Assembly: GCA_937907305.1 (NCBI GenBank)
Contig: CALERQ010000009.1
Location: 1-12,558 of the forward strand
Length of the DNA: 12,558 nt
Direction: 5' to 3'
Source of the DNA: an uncultured Clostridia bacterium
GTDB taxonomy: Bacteria > Bacillota > Clostridia > Oscillospirales > Ruminococcaceae
Part shown: positions 1-6,265 of the stretch, one piece after another
Numbering within the stretch: position 1 is the first letter of the stretch
Layout: each line of letters opens with the position of its first letter
Notes under the pieces: generated by a model
Database searches by the model: none
What the model was told of the DNA's origin: nothing
What the model saw: only the letters and a program-made list of their open reading frames with translations
Program-made: the position numbers and the translations under genes

Positions 1-1149
1 CTTGTGCGGGAGCGGCTGCCCGGGATCCGCGTCATTCGCGCCTTTAACCGCGAGGGACAGGAGCAGAACCGCATTGCCGAGGCGACCCGCGTGATGGCGG
101 AGCATATCATTGAAGCCAATACCAAGATGGGACTGGTCGCGCCCATCGCCATCGCCCTGATGAACCTGGTAGTGGTCGCAATCCTGTATTTCGGCGGCAG
201 CCGCATGCAGAGCGGTGTTTCCGGCGCCTCCGGCGGCGATATTTTTGCCATGGTGCAGTATATCGCGCTGGTGATGAACGGCATTGTCATGGCTGCCTTT
301 GCCCTGGTGATGTACCCCCACGCCAAGGTGGCCGCTGGCCGCATTGGAGAGGTAATGGACGCCGACATGATGACCGAGACCGCCGAGGAGGATGAAAACA
401 TCACCTTTGCCGGAGACATCCGCATGGAGGGTGTGACCTTCCGCTATGAGGGGGCTGACGCCGCCGCGGTAAGCGATGTTTCGCTGCATATTGCCGCGGG
501 GGAGAAGGTCGCCATTATCGGCGGTACCGGCAGCGGTAAATCCACGCTGGTGCAGCTGCTGATGGCCTTTCGGCTGCCCACCGGGGGGAAGATCTATTTT
601 GACGGGCGGGATGCCGCCACCCTCAGCCGCCGTACCATCCGGCACAATATCAGCTGTGTTTTGCAGCGGGCCGGGATTTACAGCGGGACGATAAGGGAAA
701 ATATCGCCATGGGACGCCCAGGCGCCTCCGAGGAGGAGCTGATGGAAGCCGCTGTGGTGGCCCAGATGGCGGATTACATCAAGGCGCAGCCGGAGGGACT
801 GGAGCACCGTCTGGAGCAGGCCGGCAAGAACCTTTCCGGCGGGCAGAAGCAGCGGGTGAGCATTGCCCGCGCCGTGCTGAAGAACGCGCCGATCTATCTT
901 TTCGACGACAGCTTTTCGGCGCTGGATTTTATGACCGAGGCGAACCTGCGGCGGGCGCTGGCCGAAAAAGCGGCCGGTAAGACCCAGATAGTGGTGACGC
1001 AGCGGGTGACCAGCGCCATGAGCAGCGACCAGATCTTTGTGATGGACAGCGGACGGCTGGTAGATGCCGGCACCCATACCGAGCTGCTGGAGCGCTGCGA
1101 GGTCTACCGTGAGATCTATCTTTCCCAGACGGGAGGTGAGCGCCGATGA
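1..1149 (+). CDS. ABC exporter half-transporter, degenerate-site subunit (5' partial)
   Basis: This is the C-terminal part of a type IV ABC exporter half-transporter; the reading frame is open to the window edge, so the start lies upstream. What remains is the end of the transmembrane domain (hydrophobic stretches around 142-206 and 262-315) and a complete nucleotide-binding domain. Walker A (GGTGSGKST) is at 520-546 and the LSGGQ signature at 832-846. Two catalytic positions are non-canonical: the residue after Walker B is Asp instead of Glu (FDDS, 904-912), and the H-loop His is Gln (TQR, codon 1000-1002). This pattern is known for the degenerate-site subunit of heterodimeric exporters such as BmrCD and TM287/288. 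The stop overlaps the next start as ATGA, so the two subunits are probably translationally coupled and form one exporter in the cytoplasmic membrane. The substrate cannot be read from sequence; drugs, lipids or peptides are possible. Confidence 0.93.
   Translation, partial: LVRERLPGIRVIRAFNREGQEQNRIAEATRVMAEHIIEANTKMGLVAPIAIALMNLVVVAILYFGGSRMQSGVSGASGGDIFAMVQYIALVMNGIVMAAFALVMYPHAKVAAGRIGEVMDADMMTETAEEDENITFAGDIRMEGVTFRYEGADAAAVSDVSLHIAAGEKVAIIGGTGSGKSTLVQLLMAFRLPTGGKIYFDGRDAATLSRRTIRHNISCVLQRAGIYSGTIRENIAMGRPGASEEELMEAAVVAQMADYIKAQPEGLEHRLEQAGKNLSGGQKQRVSIARAVLKNAPIYLFDDSFSALDFMTEANLRRALAEKAAGKTQIVVTQRVTSAMSSDQIFVMDSGRLVDAGTHTELLERCEVYREIYLSQTGGERR
1131..1139 (+). promoter_or_regulatory. Ribosome binding site inside the upstream gene
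   Basis: GGGAGGTGA is a near-perfect anti-Shine-Dalgarno match. It ends six bases before the ATG at 1146 and lies in the last codons of the upstream ABC gene. It fixes the start of the second ABC subunit and fits coupled translation across the ATGA overlap. Confidence 0.85.
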
Positions 1150-2933
1150 GCCGGAAAAAGAAACCGAATGAGGAAGTAAAAATGAGTACCTGGGAGGTAT
1201 TCCGCCGGCTGGTGCGGGACGCGAAGCCCATTTACGGCTGGCTGCTGCTGGGCGCCCTGCTGGGCGGCGTGGTGGTGGCGTGTACCGTCATCGCCCCGAA
1301 GCTCCTGGGTCAGGGCATCCAGCTGCTGTACGATGTCTGGGCCGGAGAGCGCCCCAAAGCCGGCCTGACTGAAGCGCTGCTGCCGATCTGTGGAGCGCTG
1401 GCGGGGGTGTACCTGCTGAAAAGCGCCGTGGACACCGGAAAGATGTTCCTGATGAACAATGTGGTGAGTAAGTACTATACCTGTACTTTGCGCATCAAGC
1501 TTTCGGATAAGCTATCCCGGCTGCCCATCAGCTTTATTGATAAAACCCCGGCCGGTCAGATCATCGACCGCATCCAGGAAGATGTCTCCAACATGGGCGG
1601 CAGTATCCACGACATTGTGGATGTGACGGTGATGGGCTTTATGCAGATCGTGGTCATTGCCGTGATGATGCTGCGGGAAAACTGGCGGATGGGACTGGCG
1701 GTCCTCTTGCTGATGCCGCTTTCCATTCTCATTTCCTCCCGCATTTCTGCCGCCTGCGGCACCTATTTCCATCGCATGTTTGAGGAGAGCGGCAGGATGT
1801 ACTCCATTGTGGAGGAGAGCTACGCCAGCTACCAGACCACCAAGGCCTATAACTACGAGGAGGCCACCATCGCGGCGCACGCCGCGGCGAACAAGCGGCA
1901 AAAGGATGCCGAAGCGAAGGCGCTGTTCCTGCAGGGACTGATCACGCCGTGCATCACCGCCGCTAATGCCATCGCCTATATTTTGGTCGCGCTTATCGGC
2001 GGCTACCTGACAGTGCAGGGAGCCCTGGGCGTGGGCGCCGTGGTAACGGTGCTGCTGTACTCCCGGCAGTTTTCCGCCCCGCTGGAGCAGATCGCTGGGG
2101 TGCTGGGCTCCGTGCAGCGCATCTGCGCCGCCGCCCGACGGGTGTACGAGATGCAGGACGCCCCGGAGGAGGAGCCCATCGAGGGGCACCTGCCGGAGGA
2201 AATAAAGGGTGATGTGGATTTTGAAGGCGTGAACTTCAGCTATGACCCCGAAACACCGCTCATTCGTGACTTTACCGTGAAGGTGAAGCATGGACAGAAG
2301 GTGGCCATTGTAGGGCCCACCGGCGCGGGCAAGACCACGCTGGTGAACCTGCTGATGCGGTTCTATGATATCCAGAGCGGGAAGATCACGATAGATGGTC
2401 ATGATATAGCCGCTGTGAGCCGCGAGGATGTGCGGGGACTCTTCGGCATGGTGCTGCAGGATACCTGGCTCTTTGGCGGGACGGTGGCCGATAATGTGGC
2501 CTACGGCAAGCCGGAGGCGACCCGCGAGGAGATCATCACCGCCTGCGATGAGGCCTACTGTGACCATTTTATCCGTACGCTGCCGCAGGGCTACGATACC
2601 ATAGTAAGCGAGGACAGCATCAATATTTCCGGCGGGCAGAAGCAGCTTTTGACCATTGCGCGGGCGCTGCTGTCCAACCGGCGGCTGCTCATCCTGGATG
2701 AGGCGACCTCCAATGTGGATACCCGTACCGAGATATTGCTGCAAAAGGCGATGGATAAGCTGATGCGGGGACGCACCTGCTTTGTTATCGCGCACCGGCT
2801 TTCTACCATCGTGGATGCCGACCTGATCCTGGTTATTAACGATGGGCAGATCGTGGAGACCGGTACCCATGAGGGCCTGCTGGAGAAGCGGGGCTTCTAC
2901 TACCGGCTGTATACCAGCCAGTACGCGGTATAA
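1146..2933 (+). CDS. ABC exporter half-transporter, canonical subunit
   Basis: This is a full-length 595-residue ABC exporter half-transporter, the usual size. An N-terminal six-helix transmembrane domain spans about residues 30-310, with clear hydrophobic segments near 30-55, 155-195 and 270-305. The nucleotide-binding domain occupies about 355-590. Walker A (GPTGAGKTT) is at 390-398, a signature of the form ISGGQ near 496-500, Walker B with catalytic Glu (LDEA, D518-E519), and the H-loop His at 550 (IAHR). The Walker B Glu and H-loop His are both intact, unlike in the upstream subunit, so this subunit should supply the catalytic residues of the competent ATP site in a heterodimer. The signature starts with Ile instead of Leu, a mild deviation. 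The start is set by a strong RBS and a 4-bp overlap with the upstream gene. A bidirectional terminator follows the stop. Multidrug export is the usual automatic label, but the substrate is unknown. Confidence 0.95.
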   Translation: MSRKKKPNEEVKMSTWEVFRRLVRDAKPIYGWLLLGALLGGVVVACTVIAPKLLGQGIQLLYDVWAGERPKAGLTEALLPICGALAGVYLLKSAVDTGKMFLMNNVVSKYYTCTLRIKLSDKLSRLPISFIDKTPAGQIIDRIQEDVSNMGGSIHDIVDVTVMGFMQIVVIAVMMLRENWRMGLAVLLLMPLSILISSRISAACGTYFHRMFEESGRMYSIVEESYASYQTTKAYNYEEATIAAHAAANKRQKDAEAKALFLQGLITPCITAANAIAYILVALIGGYLTVQGALGVGAVVTVLLYSRQFSAPLEQIAGVLGSVQRICAAARRVYEMQDAPEEEPIEGHLPEEIKGDVDFEGVNFSYDPETPLIRDFTVKVKHGQKVAIVGPTGAGKTTLVNLLMRFYDIQSGKITIDGHDIAAVSREDVRGLFGMVLQDTWLFGGTVADNVAYGKPEATREEIITACDEAYCDHFIRTLPQGYDTIVSEDSINISGGQKQLLTIARALLSNRRLLILDEATSNVDTRTEILLQKAMDKLMRGRTCFVIAHRLSTIVDADLILVINDGQIVETGTHEGLLEKRGFYYRLYTSQYAV

Positions 2934-2941
2934 GCCGTATC

Positions 2942-2999
2942 AAAAGAAAAACCGGCAGCGAGCTCCGCGGGACAGGGAGCGAGCTGCCGGTGTTTTTTC
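2942..2999. terminator. Bidirectional intrinsic terminator between convergent genes
   Basis: A hairpin at 2951-2991 pairs ACCGGCAGC with GCTGCCGGT, with a 2x2 internal mismatch and four further GC-rich pairs. It is followed on the plus strand by six T (2993-2998). On the minus strand the same hairpin is followed by a T-rich run, the complement of AAAAGAAAAA at 2942-2951. It can therefore end both the ABC operon (plus) and the flavodoxin gene (minus), which converge here. Confidence 0.88.
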
Positions 3000-3004
3000 G
3001 GCTT

Positions 3005-3448
3005 TTACAGGGTTTGGATAAAGGCGCGGGCCCTTTGCAGGTCGTCCGTATCCGGGTGGCCCTTGGCCATGCCGCCGATGAGCTTAAACGGGCCGAAGGT
3101 ATCATAACCGCGGCAGGAAAAGCGGCCGAGGACAGAGCAATTTTTGGCCTTGACGGCGGCGGTGATGGTGTCAAAGTACTTTTCCGGGCAATTTTTGGAG
3201 CCGTGGGTGCAGACAAAAAAGGTTTCCTTGCCCTCTGGCAGGTACTGGACGGCGTAATTGACCACGGTATCGTGGAACTTGGAATAGTAGATGCCGGAAG
3301 CGAAGCCGATGCGGTCATACTGCGTCAGGCGGGCGGCCATGCGGCTGGTGACATCGATGAGGTCGATCTCGGCGGCTTCGGCCATGGCTTCCAGAACCTT
3401 GAGAGTATTGCCGTGATGGCGGGAATAATAACAGATGGCGGTTTTCAT
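3005..3448 (-). CDS. Flavodoxin family protein
   Basis: This 147-residue protein has the flavodoxin fold signature. A hydrophobic first strand (MKTAICYYS) is followed by the FMN phosphate-binding loop SRHHGNT (residues 9-15). Later come GFASGIYYSKFH, the hydrophobic strand and loop ETFFVCTHG, and a C-terminal segment containing FSCRG, DTFGPFK and KGHP, which I associate with small single-domain flavodoxin-like proteins in Clostridia. It is expected to bind FMN and act as a cytoplasmic electron carrier or small flavin reductase; the partner is unknown. The start is chosen at 3448 because AAGGAGG lies just upstream and the flavodoxin strand begins at that Met. An in-frame extension to 3517 has no RBS and a non-homologous-looking sequence. 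The gene is monocistronic, convergent with the ABC genes and divergent from the rRNA methyltransferase, with an unusually long predicted 5' leader of about 174 nt. Confidence 0.9.
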   Translation of the reverse strand: MKTAICYYSRHHGNTLKVLEAMAEAAEIDLIDVTSRMAARLTQYDRIGFASGIYYSKFHDTVVNYAVQYLPEGKETFFVCTHGSKNCPEKYFDTITAAVKAKNCSVLGRFSCRGYDTFGPFKLIGGMAKGHPDTDDLQRARAFIQTL

Positions 3449-3622
3449 GGGGGCCTCCTTGGGAAAAGTGATAAAGTGGCGCAGGAGCAGGGGACAGGCG
3501 GCAGGCAAAAGGCCCACAGGGCCAGGAACGCCCGCGGGCAGGCTGGCGCCCGACGCAAGGCGGGCTGGCGCCTGTCAAGGGCAGTGACGCCGCCATGCGG
3601 GTGCTTTTGGCGGCCGCCGTAC
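3449..3622 (-). promoter_or_regulatory. Long GC-rich 5' leader of the flavodoxin gene
   Basis: If transcription starts about seven bases after the predicted minus-strand -10 box, the leader is about 174 nt. It is very GC-rich and contains a direct repeat of GGCTGGCGCC (3541-3550 and 3563-3572, plus-strand reading). On the transcribed strand it also contains a GGCCC-TGT-GGGCC hairpin (3511-3523) followed by four U, which resembles a weak attenuator. I do not recognise a riboswitch class. AAGGAGG immediately precedes the ATG. The leader role is inferred. Confidence 0.4.
3541..3572. repeat. Short direct repeat GGCTGGCGCC
   Basis: The ten bases GGCTGGCGCC occur at 3541-3550 and again at 3563-3572, 22 bp apart, in the intergenic leader of the flavodoxin gene. 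The copies are exact. Their function, if any, is unknown; chance in GC-rich sequence is possible. Confidence 0.6.
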
Positions 3623-3628
3623 AGCATG

Positions 3629-3657
3629 ATTATAGCCCATTTGCGAATGGGGAGCAA
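3629..3657 (-). promoter_or_regulatory. Sigma-A promoter for the flavodoxin gene
   Basis: On the minus strand, TTGCTC (-35, 3652-3657) and TATAAT (-10, 3629-3634) are separated by 17 bp. The -10 is a perfect consensus. It points toward the flavodoxin gene and is back to back with the promoter of the divergent methyltransferase gene. Confidence 0.7.
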
Positions 3658-3665
3658 GTGTTGCT
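3653..3665. promoter_or_regulatory. Inverted repeat holding both divergent -35 boxes
   Basis: AGCAA-GTG-TTGCT is a perfect 5-bp inverted repeat with a 3-bp centre. The left arm overlaps the minus-strand -35 box (3652-3657) and the right arm overlaps the plus-strand -35 box (3661-3666). It could be simply two similar -35 boxes facing apart, or a small operator affecting both promoters. Confidence 0.5.
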
Positions 3666-3689
3666 TTTTGACGGAAAAACCGTTATGAT
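3661..3689 (+). promoter_or_regulatory. Sigma-A promoter for the rRNA methyltransferase gene
   Basis: TTGCTT (-35, 3661-3666) and TATGAT (-10, 3684-3689) have a 17-bp spacer. The start site would fall near 3696, giving a leader of about 27 nt with GGGAGAG (3711-3717) as RBS before the ATG at 3723. A TTGACG at 3668-3673 is too close to the -10 (10 bp) to serve as the -35. Confidence 0.7.
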
Positions 3690-3722
3690 AAAGGGAGATT
3701 TTTAGCGAGTGGGAGAGATACT

Positions 3723-4949
3723 ATGACAGCAAGAGAATATCCGATATTTACCGTTACCCCTAAGGCGGAGCGCAGCCTGCGGGCGGGCCATCCCTGGGTG
3801 TACGGGGAAGAAGTGACCGCCGTGGAGGGTATTTACCAAAATGGTGATATGGTGGATGTAGTGAGCAGCAAGGGGCGATACCTGGGAACCGGCTGGGTGA
3901 ACGATCATTCCAAGATCCGAGTGCGGATCATAAGCCGCAACGCCAATGATACCTTTGATGAGGCCTTTTCCCGGCGGCGGGTGCGCTATGCGCTGGATTA
4001 CCGTAAAACGGTGATGGGCCCGACCGATTACCGTTGCTGCCGCCTTATTTTTGGCGAGGCGGACCAGTTCCCTGGGCTGACGGTGGACCGCTTTGAAAAT
4101 GTGTTGGTGGCGCAGGTGCTTTCCCTGGGCATGGAGCGCCGCAAGGACTGGGTGTACCGGGCCCTGGTGGAGCTGCTGCGGGAGGACGGCGAGCAGATTG
4201 ACGCGATCTACGAGCGAAATGATGTGGCAATAAGAACGCTGGAGGGGCTGGAGCAGGGAAAGGGCTTTTACCCGATGGAGGGACTGCGGACTGACCTGAA
4301 CGGGCATGTGACCATCACCGAAAACGGGATAAAATATGATGTGGATTACATGGAGGGGCAAAAGACCGGTTTTTTTCTGGACCAGAAGTACAACCGGCAG
4401 GCGGCGGCCAAACTGGCGCGTGGACGGCGGGTATTGGACTGCTTTACCCATACCGGGGCCTTTGCGCTGAATGCGGCCGCGGCCGGGGCCGAGCATGTGA
4501 CGGCGGTGGATGTTTCGGCCTTTGCGCTGGAACTGGCCGCTGAAAACGGAAAGCGCAATGGGTTGACCAATCTGGACTACAAGTGCGCCGATGTTTTTGA
4601 CCTGCTGACCGAGATGGACAAAGAGAAAAAGTGCGATTATGATTATATCATACTGGATCCGCCTGCCTTTACCAAAAGCCGCGCGACCGCCAAAAACGCC
4701 TATCACGGCTATAAGGAGATCAATAGGAAAGCGATGCGGCTGCTGCCACGCGGCGGGTATCTAGCGACCTGTTCCTGCTCCCACTTTATGACGGACGAGA
4801 TGTTCCGCAAAATGCTGCAGGAAGCGGCGCTGGATGCCGGTGTGACGCTGCGGCAGATCGAGGCGAGGCAGCAGGCTCCGGATCATCCCATTCTGCCCGG
4901 TGTGCCGGAAACCGATTACCTTAAATTCTATCTGCTGCAGGTTGTGTAA
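3723..4949 (+). CDS. rlmI: RlmI-like class I SAM-dependent rRNA cytosine-C5 methyltransferase
   Basis: This 408-residue protein has the domain order of E. coli RlmI (COG1092, about 396 residues), which makes m5C1962 in 23S rRNA. An N-terminal PUA RNA-binding domain covers about residues 5-75 (AGHPWVYGEE near 21-30; GTGWVNDHSKIRVR near 55-68). A middle linker follows, then a Rossmann-fold methyltransferase domain. Visible motifs are GQKTGFFLDQ (212-221), SAM-binding motif I VLDCFTHTGAFAL (237-249), the acidic strand AVDVS (261-265), motif IV DPPAF (312-316) and the TCSCSHF motif (349-355) with the likely catalytic Cys. All key motifs are intact. The target base is inferred from the family; clostridial COG1092 members have not all been assigned a site. 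It has its own promoter, and I saw no terminator before the next promoter, so readthrough into the metal operon is possible. Confidence 0.88.
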   Translation: MTAREYPIFTVTPKAERSLRAGHPWVYGEEVTAVEGIYQNGDMVDVVSSKGRYLGTGWVNDHSKIRVRIISRNANDTFDEAFSRRRVRYALDYRKTVMGPTDYRCCRLIFGEADQFPGLTVDRFENVLVAQVLSLGMERRKDWVYRALVELLREDGEQIDAIYERNDVAIRTLEGLEQGKGFYPMEGLRTDLNGHVTITENGIKYDVDYMEGQKTGFFLDQKYNRQAAAKLARGRRVLDCFTHTGAFALNAAAAGAEHVTAVDVSAFALELAAENGKRNGLTNLDYKCADVFDLLTEMDKEKKCDYDYIILDPPAFTKSRATAKNAYHGYKEINRKAMRLLPRGGYLATCSCSHFMTDEMFRKMLQEAALDAGVTLRQIEARQQAPDHPILPGVPETDYLKFYLLQVV

Positions 4950-4960
4950 GAACGGGAATA

Positions 4961-4989
4961 TTGCGAAAACTTGACAAAAGTGGTATAAT
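4961..4989 (+). promoter_or_regulatory. Promoter of the COG0523 metal operon
   Basis: TATAAT (4984-4989) is preceded by TG at 4981-4982, giving an extended -10 (TGGTATAAT). A -35-like TTGCGA lies at 4961-4966 with a 17-bp spacer. A better-looking TTGACA at 4971-4976 is only 7 bp from the -10 and cannot pair with it. The start site would be near 4996, with a 34-nt leader. I looked for a Bacillus-type Zur box (TCGTAAT inverted repeat) and saw none. Confidence 0.72.
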
Positions 4990-5029
4990 ACAATGTTAGG
5001 AAATCACTTTATAGAAAGAAGATGTTACT

Positions 5030-6247
5030 ATGACTAAAATTGATATTTTCTCCGGTTTTTTGGGCGCAGGCAAGACGACTCTCATCAAGAAGCTGATTGC
5101 GGAAGCCTATACCGGCGAGCAGCTCGTCCTCATTGAAAATGAGTTTGGCGAGATCGGCATTGACGGCGGCTTTTTGCAGGAGGCGGGCATCAACATTACC
5201 GAGATGAACAGCGGCTGCATCTGCTGCAGCCTGGTGGGCGACTTTGGCAAGGCGCTGCGGCAGGTGATGGACACCTATCATCCCGACCGCATCCTCATTG
5301 AACCCTCCGGCGTGGGCAAGCTGAGCGATGTCATCCGGGCAGTGCAGAACCTGGAGATGCACGATGTGGTGCTGAATGGTTTTACCACCGTGGTGGATGC
5401 CACCAAGGCCAAGATGTATATGAGAAACTTCGGGGAGTTCTTCAATAACCAGGTGGAGCATGCCAGCGCTATCATTCTGAGCCGGACGGCGGGTATGAGC
5501 CAGGAAAAGCTGGATGCCTGTGTGGCCCTGCTGCGGGAAAAGAACCCCACCGCCACCATTGTGACCACCCCGTGGGACGAACTGGACGGCAAGCAGCTGC
5601 TGGCCGCCATGGAACGCCGGGATACCCTGGCGGCGGCGCTGGAGGAGCTGGCTGAGGAGCAGGAGCACGAGCATCATCACCACCATCATCACGATGAGGA
5701 TGAGGACGAGTGTGGTTGTGGCTGCCATGACCACGATCATGACCATGAGCACCATCACCACCACGATGAGGATGGCGATGAGTGCGGCTGTGGCTGCCAT
5801 GATCATGACCACGACCATGAGCATGAGCATCACCACCATCACGATGAGGACGACGATGAGTGCGGCTGTGACTGCCATGACCATGATCATGACCACGAGC
5901 ATCACCACCATCACGATGAGGATGAGGACGAGTGCGGCTGCCATGACCATGACCACCATCATCACCATGCCGATGAGGTATTTACCAGCTGGGGCAAGGA
6001 GACTGCCCACCCCTACGAGAAGCAGGAGCTGGCTGCCGCGCTGGAAGCACTGGACACCGGCGACTACGGCCAGGTGCTGCGGGCCAAGGGCATTGTAGCC
6101 GGTACGGACGGCAAGTGGCTGCACTTTGACTATGTTCCCGGTGAGGTGGAGATCCGCAACGGCGCGGCCGGCGTCACCGGTCGTCTGTGCGTCATCGGTG
6201 CCGAGTTGAAGGAGGACGCCCTGACTTCGCTGTTCCACCTGGACTGA
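5030..6247 (+). CDS. COG0523/CobW-type G3E GTPase with giant His/Cys/acidic repeat (putative metallochaperone)
   Basis: This 405-residue protein is a G3E-family P-loop GTPase of the COG0523 group, whose members deliver or sense Zn, Co or other metals. Walker A is GFLGAGKT (9-16); the ENEFGEIGID switch is at 36-45; the diagnostic CxCC metal motif is C63-I-C65-C66; IEPSG is at 90-94; and VVDAT at 121-125. The guanine-specificity motif NKxD is replaced by SRT (151-153), a variant I recall from clostridial homologues. A metal-binding insert (213-313) follows, then a C-terminal CobW_C domain (about 317-405). The insert holds 43 His, 11 Cys and 40 Asp/Glu in 101 residues, far larger than the short His stretch usual in this family. 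The RBS is weak (AGAAAGAAG). The next gene starts 18 bp downstream with a good RBS, so the two form an operon. Zinc is the likeliest metal, but nickel or cobalt fit the His content too. Confidence 0.92.
   Translation: MTKIDIFSGFLGAGKTTLIKKLIAEAYTGEQLVLIENEFGEIGIDGGFLQEAGINITEMNSGCICCSLVGDFGKALRQVMDTYHPDRILIEPSGVGKLSDVIRAVQNLEMHDVVLNGFTTVVDATKAKMYMRNFGEFFNNQVEHASAIILSRTAGMSQEKLDACVALLREKNPTATIVTTPWDELDGKQLLAAMERRDTLAAALEELAEEQEHEHHHHHHHDEDEDECGCGCHDHDHDHEHHHHHDEDGDECGCGCHDHDHDHEHEHHHHHDEDDDECGCDCHDHDHDHEHHHHHDEDEDECGCHDHDHHHHHADEVFTSWGKETAHPYEKQELAAALEALDTGDYGQVLRAKGIVAGTDGKWLHFDYVPGEVEIRNGAAGVTGRLCVIGAELKEDALTSLFHLD
5666..5968 (+). repeat. In-frame 72/78-bp tandem repeat encoding a metal-binding array
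   Basis: Four imperfect in-frame units begin with DEDxDE at codons 222 (5693), 246 (5765), 272 (5843) and 296 (5915), giving spacings of 72, 78 and 72 bp. Each unit encodes an acidic hexad, a Cys-Gly-Cys cluster (CxCxC in the first three units, CxC in the last), alternating His-Asp, then about five His. Units differ at many synonymous sites (CAT/CAC, GAT/GAC, TGT/TGC) but hardly at the amino-acid level, which argues against a very recent duplication and for selection on the protein. The 78-bp unit has an extra HE pair. Confidence 0.93.
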
Positions 6248-6265
6248 AAAACGGAGGACTGACGA

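Noticed and set aside
1512..2870. Long antisense open frame over the second ABC gene (and similar ones over 8025-9386 and 9152-10555)
   Set aside because: They mirror strong sense genes, lack recognisable domains and RBSs, and are expected in GC-rich coding DNA.
3449..3517. Extended flavodoxin start at 3517
   Set aside because: The extra 23 residues precede the natural first beta strand and lack an RBS, whereas AAGGAGG sits right before the ATG at 3448.
2990..3688. A 232-codon plus-strand open frame across the flavodoxin gene
   Set aside because: It is antisense to a clear flavodoxin with RBS and promoter, begins inside a terminator, and has no family features.
4971..4976. TTGACA as the -35 box of the metal-operon promoter
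   Set aside because: It is only 7 bp from the TATAAT box; TTGCGA at 4961 with a 17-bp spacer and the extended -10 explain the promoter better.
4950..5029. Zur operator upstream of the metallochaperone gene
   Set aside because: I looked for the Bacillus-type inverted repeat TCGTAAT-n-ATTACGA and found no convincing match; other metal regulators cannot be excluded.
5694..6098. Overlapping +1-frame open frame across the His-rich repeat
   Set aside because: Its Met/Thr-rich low-complexity product is simply the repeat read out of frame, with no RBS or independent start signal.
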